Below, in pieces: positions 24,530-38,103 of a stretch of DNA of 64,000 bases. Within the stretch, counting starts at the first letter, position 1, and each line of letters starts with the position of its first letter. Source of the DNA: Perilla frutescens (lineage: Eukaryota; Streptophyta; Magnoliopsida; Lamiales; Lamiaceae); the NCBI GenBank assembly GCA_026008535.1, contig BRKX01000014.1:53989006-54053005 (forward strand), in the 5' to 3' direction. The notes beneath the pieces were generated by a model, which saw only the letters and a program-made list of their open reading frames with translations, was not told where the DNA came from and did not search any database. The translations under genes were made by a program, and so were the position numbers.

Positions 24530-26270
24530 AAATTTACACTTATAATTTCCAGTTTATGCTCAATCAAGACAACTACTAAGGACCGTACCCGCAATTGGAC
24601 GGGGTCAATCGTAGACGTGATAAGCTAACCCGAGTCGAACTCTCAAGGAAAACTTTATGCGAAAGAATTATCTAAAGACTACACATGTTTTCAACGAAAC
24701 AACTAAAATAAAATCTAAACATTCTAACAAGAGGGGATTTGATGATTATGCTAGGAATTCAAAATAGACACTAAAGCAAGACAATTAAATGCAAATACAC
24801 AAATTAAATTAAGATTGGAGGAAATAAGTTTGATTAAGGTATTATGGTGTAGATTCTCTCAATGGTTTTATCACTATGCTTAAGTCAAGTTGATAATGTT
24901 ATTCTCACAAATATGATAGACCCTTCCAATTAGTTTAACTTCAATTCCTGTCACCGTCTATCCGTTAAACCTCTCTTAGCTATACCATACATGCAAGATT
25001 AACATATTAGGCTTAGGAACCCCATGCACCTAACGTCGAAGGAACCAATTTCCGGATTTAGATTCACAATCAAGACTCCTCTAAATCCTATCAATGTTCA
25101 AGTAGTGATCAATTACCTAAACATGAAAAAGCACGATTCCAACAACAACAATCAACGAGAACAAGCATAGATCAAACCACATCGAACATCTACCCCCTAA
25201 TAGAGAGATTAGCCACTAAACATGCTCAAAACAACACAAATATCATAAGAGGATGTCATCTCATAACCAAATGAAAATAACGAGAGCTTCTACAATATTC
25301 AATGTCTTTCACAAGTTTGGGACAAACCCCTACAAATCATCCAAGAACTAGAAAGAAAATACCACAAGGAAAACCTTCCAAACGAGCTTAGCTTCCGCGG
25401 ATAGCTCGAAGTCGAGTTCTTCTTGTTCTTCCTCCTCTTCCTTAGTCTACTTCCCTCTTGTCTTCCTCTCTTCCTCCTCTCTTGAATGGTAGTGGTGATG
25501 GTAAAAATGGTGAGAAATGGTATGTAGAGATTTTGTGTGTGTATTGTGTGTGTAGAGAGAAAATGAGGTGGTGTATTGGAGAAGATGATGCAGTGGTGTG
25601 TTGGAGAAGATGATCGAGAGTGATTCCTGAATCCCCTCAAAATCTATTAGATATCAGAGAGAGAAGGTGAGAGACGTGAGAGAGAGAGATAGCGAGAGAG
25701 AAGGTGATGGGAGTTGATGGTAAGGGATCAATTAATGAAAGGATTTGTGAAAGATTTTCTTGTCCCAAAAGTCTACTTAGCAATTAAAAAAAAATGGCTT
25801 GTAACGAACGTGGCAAAAACTGGACCGAGAGGAGGAGGGGCAGCCCGCGCGCCGGCGGGCTGCATGGAGCCGCGGGGGCATGCGCGACGGGGGAGGCTGG
25901 CGCGGCGGGGGCTAGAGGCGGGCGCGGCGGGGCCGCTAGGCTCTCGGCGTTTTTGGTGCTCGCCCGCGCTCCCTTAGCCCGCCTGTGCGGGTGCTTTTTC
26001 CTCAATCCCTTTAGCAATCTTGATTTTCTTATTTCAACAATCCAGCTCAATTAGTCAATTTGCCCTTGCCACCTAATTACCGTAAAACACCTGCTTTCAA
26101 AGCTCCAGCCTTTGCAATACTTGGCATAATCCACCATTAGAGCAATAAGCACAAATAAACACATAAAAGCAACACATAACAATATCACAATAAACAAAAT
26201 AAATACTAAACACCATAAAATCAATAAATTAAAATGACACAATTAGACACTAAACAGGACGGACAAAAAA
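24530..26270 (-). mobile_element. Probable LTR-retrotransposon relic
   Basis: The sequence from about 24570 (GGACCGTACCCGCAATTGGA, CGGGGTCAATCG) resembles the conserved stretch of Tat/Ogre-type Ty3/gypsy LTRs read on the opposite strand; this is recall, not a search. The interior has no coding sequence. It contains a GA-rich zone (25400-25700) and a GC island (25815-25990). I could not fix its ends or a target duplication. Confidence 0.4.
25815..25990. other. GC-rich, CpG-dense island
   Basis: About 175 bp made mostly of G and C (GCCCGCGCGCCGGCGGGC and similar), in a window that is otherwise about two-thirds A+T. Open frames cross it on both strands but show only Gly/Ala/Arg/Pro low complexity. 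It is probably part of the LTR relic. The start of the island coincides with no gene. Confidence 0.85.
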
Positions 26271-26480
26271 TCAAATAAGAGATTATAATTATGGGGTGGT
26301 GCATGAGAGTATTATTTAAATCATAAATACACAAAAAAAAATGTTACATATATGAAATTCCAACAGCATATCCACACACACACTCACCTCTAAAAATTAT
26401 CTAGAATTATTGCTAATATATGATTTATTTTACTTTTATTAATTATTTAACTACCCACAATTACACGCTACTCATATATA

Positions 26481-26714
26481 CTCCCCCGTCCCACTTTGAT
26501 AGGCTTGTTTTCATTTTTGGTATGTCCCGATATATAGACACGTCTAATTTACTAATATATACCCCTATTTAATATGTTCGCATTAGGCATTAATTAAAAA
26601 TCAAGAAATAAATAGGGGCATATTAGTAAGTTTCTTGATTAATTATCTTTTCCAATACTTTTCTTAATCCCCGTGAAAAACTCCAATCATCCTATCAAAA
26701 TGGGAAGGAGGGAG
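26481..26714. mobile_element. Stowaway-type MITE
   Basis: Inverted ends CTCCCCCGTCCCACTTTGAT / ATCAAAATGGGAAGGAGGGAG are flanked by TA on both sides. It lies 50 bp beyond the stop codon of the intact minus-strand TPS, so it may fall in its 3' untranslated region. Confidence 0.88.
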
Positions 26715-26764
26715 TATATAGTTTCATACTGATGCTCTTTGAGTAGCTCGACTTATTTATGTAT

Positions 26765-28400
26765 TCACTTTATGAGTTGGATGGGATCCACGATCACAGA
26801 CTTGACCCGATTTCTTGACCTGTCAGACGGTGCAGAGTGATCGTCTCCGTCTTGATATTGACACAAAGCAATGCGTGCAAGATTGCAACATGTCCGAATG
26901 AAATTCTTGCTAAATATTGCATCATAGGTTATTTCCTTGTTCAACAATTTCCAATTATGATCGATCAATTCTTTCACATATGCACGAGCAACTTCTTCAT
27001 CACATAAGCCGGTTTCGTGCATGTAGCATGAAACTGCTTGAAGATTGTCTTCCTGCACAATGAGTTCGAGTTCATAAGAAAATCGAAAATCTTGTGGTAA
27101 TATGACTACGAGAGCTAAAAATGAGTCGAGTTACTCAGATTTCTGTTCTTTTTAAGCTAAATAGACTGTTTGAGACATATAGTCAAAGAGGTGGTAACGT
27201 GAACTCTGAATTAAAGATAAATTGATGGAGTTATCTGGCATTTATATCTCATTATTTAATCAGTCAATCCGGGTTATTTGACCTTTATCCCATTAATTAT
27301 TAAATTAGTCTTATTAGCGATAAGAAAATAATGAATTATTAAGTAAATTAAAAAAATGATTTTGAAAGGAAATTGTGAAGAGATTTATATTTAAATATAT
27401 GTTTACTATGCTCATATATGCCTAAATTAAGCTTGAACTTGATAATACTCGACCGTCGAGCGTCATTTCATCCCTAGTGACCACCTGTTTGAAATAAAAG
27501 ATTTTGTGTGTACGTACGTACATACGTATCGTACCTTAGACGAAATTAGGTCGTTGGCGAGACGAAAGATGGTACCGGAGGAACGCAACGAGGCATGGCC
27601 GTCGTTCAAGCTTTCTATGGCTTCATCTGTGACAGTGGGAGTGATGAAGAAGAAAGCATGAGTTAACAATACAACCCCAGAAGATGAAATCAACCCATTA
27701 TTAAGGTATTCATCAAATTTTGGAATTTCTCTCCTGTAATGAATCCATTTTGCTTCTCTCAAGAATGACTTGCATAAATCTGCCCACTGAAAATACATAT
27801 CACAATTCAATTAAATTGGGCTTACTTAATTAGATGCAATCAAGACTTTCAACATCATCTTTTTTTTTAAAAAAAAAAAGGCTTCTTATTGATATATATC
27901 CTAGTCTTATTATAAAATTGATGATCATTTTTTATTTTATTTTTTGGGATATCGCCTTTATATATATATGACATCCTCTATTCCAACTTCATATTCAACT
28001 GTTAGATTTATTTCATATGTATTTAATTTTTTTAGATAATTATTAAAAAAAATTAAATAAACATAATTATTCATATATATATATATATACGAAATTATCA
28101 ATTCAAGATCTGAAAGATAAAAAATATCAATTCAGAACCTAAAAAATAAAAATTATCAATATAGGACCTCAAAAATCATATATTTTGATTTCTTTTTTAT
28201 TTTTAAATTATTGTAATATTAATTTTTATTAGTTATCTACTAAATTTAATAAAGAAATTATTTAAAATAAGTAAAATTTATACAAAATCGAAATACATGA
28301 TTTTTGAGGTCTTAAATTGATAATTTTCATATTTCAGGTTCTGAATTCATAGTTTTCACCTTTCAGGTCCTGAATTGATAAAATACATATCATATACATA

Positions 28401-28446
<46 letters not shown>

Positions 28447-30699
28447 ACCACTTCCTTAAGTTGATAAACTATGAGGTGATTTTGATCTTTGAGAGTATCA
28501 TAAGCCATTTCATTGACGGTGTTGTAAAGCGCTAAGAAGAAGAGCTTCATGTAGTAAGGGAGATGATTCACACCATTGATATCCCATCTAAATTCAAAAC
28601 ATTAATTAATCAACAAAATATGGTTCATATCATAAAATATACGGACATAATTTGCACCGATTATTTAAATTAATGTTATCAGAAGTACATTTTTAAAATC
28701 GATGCAAATTTAAAATCGTGTATTTTAAGACAATTAACCTACCTTTCTACAGCCCGTGTGAGTTGCTCTAGCTCTTGTGGAGTGCCATAAACATCATAGA
28801 TATCATCCAAAACAGTAATCAGTTGCACCACTTTGGCTAATTCCACGCGGAATTTGCTAAGCTCGGGTTCGAAAGCCATTCCAACGCTCCAAAAGAAGCT
28901 TTCCATTGCTCTGTCTCTAGCAAAACTCAACTTTTCTACTAACCCCACTCCTCTCCACCACCTGCAATTTGTAACACACACACATAAGGCTGAAAATCAA
29001 ACCAAATAGCTCGATAATCGGTTCGTGTTCGTTCGTTAAAAGCTCGCTCGAGCTCGATTCGATAAGCATATCAAACAATCAAACAAGCTTGAACTTAATT
29101 TTATGTTTGATGAAATTTAAAGCTCGATTGGAACTGGAGCTCGATAAGAAAAAATTGAACAAACATGTGTAAAAATATCAAACTATTCGAGCTCAACTCG
29201 TGTTCGGCTCGATTAAAGCTCGACTCGATAGATAATGAAACAAACTCAAACATAAAATTTAAAGTTCGTAAACAAGCTTGAACATACATATGTTCAGACT
29301 CGACTCGACTCATTTACACCCCTACACACACTAGGTCTAGCCGTCTAGGCGGTCCTCACGGTGGTGGTCACGTTAGGTGTGATTATCAAACATTAGTGTA
29401 AATATAATAGTACCTTATCACCTCTTGAAGCTCAAGTTGATGTAGAGATTGCACCTTGTTGAAATCCAATATGGCCAATTTGTGCAGCATTTGATTTGTC
29501 ACATTTTGTTTATGATCATACATCTCAATATTCCACCTTGCTTCCAATCTTGGCATTCTATGGTGGGATGGAAGCTCTAAAGCATGCCTCACTCTCTCAC
29601 CGAATTTCTTGTCCACGTCAGCACTCGTGCTCATGTTGTTGAGGTGGAATCTCGTAAACTCTCTAGCCTCGTCTAAGATATTCTCTCCATCGAATGCAAG
29701 ATAAGACGCTTCGTACAGACTTAACATTCCACGTCTGTCCATGCTTAAGCTCTCCATGAATCTCTTGTTCGAGTTCTTGAATCTCTCGAATATATCTTTT
29801 ATTTTTCCTCGTCAAATTAATGTAATATGTGATTAGTTCAAAATTGAAGATATATTTTATTTTTTTTTAATAGCTCGACTCATTTTAGGTACGTACCTGT
29901 GGAAATATGGCGGCCATGTTGTCTAAGGAGCCTGAAATATAGGGTAGAAACATGCAAATCATTAATATTGTCTATTAATATTTGTGAAGATTGAAGTCTT
30001 TGAAGTGATTTGTTGATGAATTCTTCAAATTCATATCCCAACCCTAGACGATCAATATCATCCACTAATTCAAGCAACCTCAATGCCTCCACCTCACCTT
30101 CATCAAGAAAGTAACTACCATAATTAATAAGTGGGCTTAACTATAAAATTAAATTACTTATTCTTCAATTTTCTTTTTGGCACATTGCGTGAGCTTTTAT
30201 TGTTCCTAGTTTAATTTATTTACTAAAATAATATTGTTATAAAGATTAGGGTAAGTTTCTCTATTTCAACTTTGTATTCCATCCAATGTTCCAACTATTA
30301 GATTTGGAACGTGTATTTAATTTTTTTTTTTTTTTAAATTTCAGTTGGAGAAAGAGAGGGTGGAGGATCTCAAACCCGAGACATTTTTCTTTTACATAGA
30401 TCTCGACCACCATTTAGGCGTCCGTGAAGGGACTTGTATTTTTTGTTTTATTTATAACTAGTAGTTATTAAGTTTTTTTTAAATACACGGGTATGAAATT
30501 CAATAGTTGAAAGCTGAGATAGGATACAAGGTTACGTTGGAGTTGGAATAGAGGATCTCATCTGTATTTACTGACCTTCTTTGTGATGAAGCATGCGTAT
30601 TATTTCCATCTCCATTTTCTTTACATTCTCCTCTTCGACTTCCATCTGTTCAAACTATGCATATTAATAGAATTAAAAATAAAATAAAAGGATTGATAC

Positions 30700-30763
<64 letters not shown>

Positions 30764-31081
30764 GATCAAGTGAGAACTAGACCCTCCTGTGAGAACAGAG
30801 AACTAATCTGAGCCATAGATCCAATATATTTGGACGGTCAAGATAAGTTCTAAAATTGAAAAAATGCGGTGGCATTCTTGTAATATATCAACTTTTTAAT
30901 GAACTGGGGGTATTTTTGTAATTTATGAAAAAAAGAGTCATGCTAAAATAAGTCACGACAATGGTAAAAAAGGCCATGACAATGCTAAAATAGGAAATGA
31001 CAGTGCTAAAATCCTAAATTGAAAAATATATTCACTTGTAACAATGCAAACCCTACCTAGTGTAGGAACTAGGAATGCAAA

Positions 31082-31117
<36 letters not shown>

Positions 31118-34100
31118 GAGGGTTACAATGCAAACCCTACCTAGTGTAGGAACTAGAAACTCATCTCACACCATACAATCAATAAAGATCTATGGTCCAG
31201 ATTTGATTAAAAGGAGTGGTGCAATTCTGTAATATTTGAAAAAAAATTCACGCGGAGGTATTAACATAATTTGGTAATTCTTATAAAAATCACGGAGGAT
31301 ATTTGATAACATATCGTCATGCTAACGAAGTATTATCATCATGCTAATGAAGCGTTATCTTTATGCTAATGAAATTTTTTCTCATATTGTTAATGAAAAA
31401 AATTAAATTCTAAATTGTAATTATAAATTCTAATAGGATGAAATAAACCATAATTCAGATATAATAAACTTCAATGATCTAAAAATAGAATTAAATTCTA
31501 AAAATTAATTATAAACCCCAATTGGATGGAATAAATCATAATAGCAACATAAATATAAAATATTAGCATAATGATATTATTTTATCAGCATTGCGAATAA
31601 ACTATGTTAGCATATGACAATTCATCGTTAGCATAAGTTATAAACCATAAATGGATGAAGAAAACTCTAAGTAATATATTCTAATTTGATGAAATAAATA
31701 ATATATAATATTCAACTAATAACTAAAACATAAAAATTAAATCATAAAAAATAATTATAAGTCATAATTGAAATGTAATAAATCATAATAATAATATAAG
31801 TATGCGTACTACGTTAACATTATGATAATCATTCATTAGCACAATGAATGCAATATATTAACATATAACAAATGCTTCATTAGCATACGTTATCAACTTA
31901 TCATGATGCTGACGAACCATTATTTAAAAGCTAACGAAAGTATTTTCGCACAGGACACAAGTAAAAATGTATATTTTGTATTTTTCGTCTATATTTATTT
32001 GAACAAATATATCCATGACTGATCTTGAATTAAAGAGCATGAAAAGATCTTTAATTTGGTATATTATTTGCGTTGATCCGATTTGAAACGAGTGAGTTAT
32101 GGTCGTTCAAAGTTTTAGGATTTTTTTTAAAAAGTGATGACATCAGCTTTTTTTTATGGGGATTGGACAAACTATAACTCCGCCTCATTTTTTTTTTTTT
32201 GCCTTGACTTTGACATTTAATCTCAGCCATTAGATCATCTAGGTGGACGGTACCAGAAAAATATGTATTTTTGATCTAACCCCTTTGAAGGAACCTAGGA
32301 ACCAATCAAATTCAAGGATTTTGATGACATGGCGGATAAAAAAGCGGTGGCATAGTTGTAAATATGTAAAATTCGAATTATAAGGGGTAATTCCAGATTT
32401 TTTTAATAAAGTGATAACATCATCTTTTAAAAAATTCCTAAAAACTTTAAATAATCATAACTTATTCGTTTTTTATCCAATTTACGCAAAAAATATATCA
32501 AATTAAAGATTTTTTCATACTTTTTCATTTAAGATCCATAATGCATATGTTTATTTAAGCAAAAATTGATGAAAAATATAAAAAATATTTTTCATGTATA
32601 TTCAACTCGTAACTGTCAGATATTTGTTAATATGATATCACAATATTGCTCATATCTTGTGTTTATGTTGCTAACATGAAATTTTTTATGCACGACTTTG
32701 AATTTTAAGTTGTTTTCATGAGAAAATAGTTAAAGTATGAGCTATATATAGTTAAGTTCATAAATAATTATAACTTTATCAATGCTTAATATTATTTTGA
32801 AAACTTGTAATATTTGAGAATTTAAGTCATGCTAGCATATCATTATTCACATATTAGAAATGTGTTACTAACATATTATCAAATTAATAGTCACATATTG
32901 GCAGTGTGTATATTCTCTAACATATTTAAAGGAAATATTTTCCGTGATCATTCTCATTTCTTGATGTCGAATTTATACAATAATACATAGCTAGAATCAA
33001 GGCTACAATTAACGTAACTACCTAATATATGCATAAGAATAAGCACTTACTTAAAATAAGATATACACAGAAGAATATTTACATAATCTATCATACCCCC
33101 GCAGTCTTAGCGGGAAGCTCTCGTACGCTTAGACTGTCCCAAAAATCATCAAAGAGTATGTGCGGAAGCCCTTTTGTAAAGATATCAGCAATCTGGTAAC
33201 GGGACGGTACATGATGAACACGAACTTTTCCTCGTGCAACCTTTTCACGGACAAAAAGTATATCCATTTCGATATGTTTAGTGCGCTGATGCTGTACGGG
33301 GTTACCTGATAGGTATATCGCACTAATATTGTCACAATAAACCATCGTAGCCATCTTGATCGGAAAATGCAGCTCTAAAAGAAGATTGCGAAGCCAACAA
33401 GTTTCAGATACCACATTTGCTACCCCTCGATATTCGGCTTCAGCACTAGACCGAGATAAAGTGGGTTGATGTTTAGAAGACCAAGATATCAAATTATCGC
33501 CAAGAAAAACACAATAGCCAGATGTAGAACGTCTCGTATCCGGGCATCCACCCCAATCAGCATTAGTATAAGAAGTTAGACCAAAAATAGAGGACTTGTA
33601 AAGATGCAAACCGAAAGCAAGAGTACCTTGAATATATCGCAAAATCCGTTTCAGAGCAAGCATATGTTCAACTGTTGGGTGATGCATATGTAAACACACC
33701 TGCTGGACAGCATATGAGATATCTGGTCTTGTGAAAGTAAGATATTGCAGTGCTCCTGCTAAACTGCGATAATGTGTTGGATCTTCGTAAGGAGACCCAG
33801 AAGAAGCGCTTAACTTAGCCTTCGTATCTACTGGAGTTGGTGAAGGCTTACAAGAAGACATATCAGCTCTATCTATTATCTCCTCAGCATATTTTCTTTG
33901 ACTAAGAAATAAACCCTCTCGATATCTCAGATGCAAGGAAAGACATGATAGACTGGCGAAGAGTATCAGATGAAGCTGTAAGAATAATGTCACCAACATA
34001 TAGAAGAATGTATGCCATCTCATTGTCATTCCGATAAATAAATAAAGAATGATCAGATTTGCTATGTGAGAAACCCATGGTTGAGACAAAATTAGAAAAT

Positions 34101-37100
34101 CATCTATACCATGCTCGGGAGGCCTGTTTCAAACCATATAGTGACTTCTTCAGCAAGCAGACATAATCGGGATGATTAGGATCTCTAAACCCCAAAGGCT
34201 AATGCATATAAACAGTTTCCATGAGCTCACCATGCAAAAATGCATTTTTTACATCCAATTGATGAATGGGCCATGATTGTGATAGAGCTAAACTGAGAAC
34301 TATCCGAATAGTTGCAGGCTTCACCACGGGGCTGAACGTTTCATCACAATCTACACCAACCTGTTGAGACCTGCCATCACCAACAAGACGGGCTTTGTGC
34401 CTCTCAAAAGAACCATCAGATTTCTTTTTATGACAAAAAATCCACATAGAACGAATGATATTCATATTAGAAGGACGGGGCACTAATTCCCACGTCTTAT
34501 TTTTAATAAGAGCATCAAACTCATTAACCATGGCCATTTTCCAATTCAGGTCGGACAACGCAGCTTTTGGGTTTTTAGGAATTGGAGATGGTGTAACCGA
34601 AGAAGTCAAATTAAAATGACGTTTGGGTTTGTATATCCCATTCATGCTGCGTGTGCTCATGGATCGAGTTTAGGCTGGGATGGTTGGAGCAATTTGTGGG
34701 GGAGGAGGCTGTTGAGAAGTGATGTTTGGTGAGGTGCTGGGCTCAGGAGCTGTAGGCGTGTGCAGGAGATCAGCTTGTAATGGATTAGTTTGTTGGGTGA
34801 GCACAGGAGAATGTGGTGGACTTAGATTAGGCACCAATTCGTGGTGTGGGGCTAAAACCATCAAATGGCGATGCACAATGGGACTTAGGCTATCATCAAG
34901 AAAATTATAAGAGAGAGAAGAGTGAGTATGTGACTCTGCAAAAGGAAATTGGGTTTCATTAAAAATGACATGTCGCGAGATAATGATTTTTCGTGTCGAC
35001 AAATCATAACATTTATATCCCCTATGATTTGGAGGGTATCCTAAAAATACACACGGTGTGGAACGAGGTTGTAACTTGTTGATGGTTGTAGATGGAAAAA
35101 GTGGATAACATAAGCACCCAAAGACTTGTAAATGATTGTAAGATGGATCCTTATGATATAGAATTTTAGTAGGAGAAAAATTTGAGAGTAATGTGCTAGG
35201 GAGTATGTTCAAGAGATATGTAGCCATTTGAAGAGCATGATGCCAAAAAGATGGCGGCATAGATGCATGAGCAAGCAAGGTACGTATCAAATTATTAATG
35301 GCCCGTATCTTGCGTTCGGATTTTCCATTTTGAGGAGAAGTGTGTGGACAAGAGAAGCGAAATACCATACCATTATTTTGAAAAAATGATCGAAATGGCT
35401 CATTATCAAATTCTCTTCCATTATCACACTGAAAACACTTAACGTTCTTCTCAAATTGGGTGCGAGTGAATGCACTAAAAGATAAGAAAATTGAATAAAC
35501 TTGTGATTTCTTTCCAATGGGAAAAGTCCAAAGGAAATTTGAATAATCATCCAAAAAGAGAACATAATATTTATGACCTGCCGTACTCAAAATAGGTGAT
35601 GTCCACAAATCACTATGTATGATGTCAAATGGCTTTGTAGTGTAAGAAGTAGACATAGAAAATGGCAACTTAACATGTTTCCCAAAAACACAAGACTCAC
35701 AAACGGAAGAACGAGAAGATGGTTTACAAATAATGAATTTATTTTTCTGAAAAGAGTCTAAGACACGTTTTCCTGGATGTCCCAAACGATTATGCCATAA
35801 GTTAGGAGTAAGAGCTGCAAATGTGGATGGGGTTGTGGTGCGGTGGCTTGTGGAGGTGGTGATTGGATAAAGATCCCTAGTGCTATCACATCTCATTAGG
35901 AGCATCCCCGTCTGAATGTCCTTCACAGAAAACCCAAATGGATCAAACTCAATAGTTGCATTGTTATCAACCGTGAAACGACGCACAGAGATCAAGTTTT
36001 TAATGAGTTGAGGTGCATGTAAGACATTGTTTAAAACTAAAGGTGGGTGAGGAGGGGGAGATTAGTGTGTCCAAAACCACGAGTTGGAATTTCCTGGCCA
36101 CTACCAACGACAATATTTTTATTGGTGCTCATATTAAAATAAGACAAGAGAGTACCTTGAGATGCCGCCATATGTGAAGTTGCACCCGTATCCATATACC
36201 AATTCTCATCAGGAACGTGAAGTGACATAGTATGCATAGCTGCCTCAATGTCAGTAGGTGTATAGTTGGAAGGAGGTGCAGTTGCTGCATAAGCTTGCGA
36301 TGGGCGAGGACCAAGAACACCGAATTGCTGGTGAGGAGGAGGTTTCGATGAAGGTGTTGTGGGGTATGGGCATAGAGGAGCAGCCCATTGCTGTGTTGGG
36401 TCGTACCCCCACGGTGGGTATGCTACCCACTGTTGTGGCTGCCACTGCCAATGGCGTTGTTGCGGCTGCTGGTTCAATTGATATCTGCTACCATTACCAT
36501 GATTGTTTCTGCCACGCCCACCCCCATTCTTGTTCCGATTATTGTTGTTTGTCTCACGTGGTTGGCCAGAATTGTTATGTGGAAGAGCAGTTTGTGAACC
36601 AGAATTAGAGCCCCTCGCATCCACATGTGACTTGTTGGAGGTGTATAGAGTAGTTCCGGTGGCACTAGCAGCAGCTGAGGCTTGCTTAGCCTTGCGGGTT
36701 TCCTCGAGAATAAGCTTCGATCGAGCCTCATAAAAAAGAGGTAGAGGATTACTCTGTTGAATGAATGTAGCAACACCATCGTAATTTTCATTTAAACCCG
36801 CAATTAACTGAAGGACTAACCGTTGATTCGAGATCGGTGCACCAACATTGGATAGTTGATCTGCAAGCATTTTGAGTTCCTGGCAATAAGCTGACACATT
36901 CGGAAAATCATCCAAATGAACTTGTGTGAATTGATTTTCCAAATAAACAGCACGAGAATTCTTATTATCTTGGAAAATATTCTGTAATCTCTCCCATGCT
37001 TGTTGTGCACTCGAATCTGGCTCCAAGATGGTTTGTAAGAGATCATTCGATATCGTTCCATAAATCCATTGAAGGACTATGGCATCTAAGCGTGACCATA

Positions 37101-38038
37101 ACTCGATATCAACCTCGACAGCCATGTCCGTCTCATTCGTGGTTGACACTATCTTTGGTGGAATGATGTGGTCAATGACCTTGTATGCACGACAATGGAT
37201 TTTAAATAACTCCGCCCATTAAGAGTAGTGTCCCTTTTTCCATCTCAAGAGTGATGGGGATGAAATTCTTGACGTTGTTAACGGAAAGAGCTGGGTGAAA
37301 ATCAAATTTGGCAGCCATTGAAGAAGAAAGAAACGGAGGCGGAGAATGAAAAGCAGTAGTGGGAAGCGAAGGATCGACTAGGGTTAAACGCTAGGTCGCT
37401 GATACCATAAAGGAAATATTTTCTGTGATCATTCTCATTTCTTTATGTCAAATTTATACAATAATACATAGCTAGAATCAAGGCTACAATTAACGTAACT
37501 ACCTAATATATGCATAAGAATAAGCACTTACTTAAAATAAGATATACACAGAAGAATATTTACATAATCTATCAATATTAGCAATATGTTGTATGTATGA
37601 ATGATGTTACACATGTTACACAGTATTATTTTAAATGTGGTCCAATGTTATATGTGTGGTGTTTAATACGTGTCAATTTAATATTATGATCTCGTCAAGT
37701 TAGCAATATGAGTCTATCTCATGATAGCAACAAAATCTGTTGATGTTAGCAATATGCATCTTTCATGTTAGCATATTAATACAACGCCAGAAAAGACAAC
37801 GGTTTTAAAGTGTTGTCTATTTAATTCTGGGAATTGGGCCCAAAATCCGAAAAAACATAACAGATGTTCTAAATTACGAAAATAACCCCGCTTTCATTAA
37901 GTTCTCAAATATTACAAGTTTGCCACCTTACTTTGACTAAAACTTTGACTAAATTATGGTCATTAGATCTAATCAAATCTAAGGCTAGAATTGGTTCCTA
38001 GGTTCCTTCAGGGAGAATTGGTTCCTATTTGATCCTTC

Positions 38039-38103
<65 letters not shown>

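Larger units (their letters stand above)
32927..37574 (-). mobile_element. Ty1/copia LTR retrotransposon, complete in layout but defective
   Basis: 4,648 bp flanked by ATATT (32922-32926 and 37575-37579). The LTRs are 167 bp (32927-33093 and 37408-37574) and differ at three positions by eye, implying fairly recent insertion. A primer-binding site (TGGTATCAGCGACC, minus strand, 37407-37394) follows the 5' LTR, and a polypurine tract (GCGGGGGTA) precedes the 3' LTR. The domain order gag, protease, integrase, RT, RNase H is copia type. It sits in intron 1 of the TPS gene and in the same orientation, so its LTR signals could affect that transcript. Confidence 0.95.

Noticed and set aside
25299..26054. 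Several open frames on both strands, including Ala/Gly/Arg-rich ones
   Set aside because: Explained by the GA-rich and GC-rich parts of the LTR relic; no motif or start context supports them.
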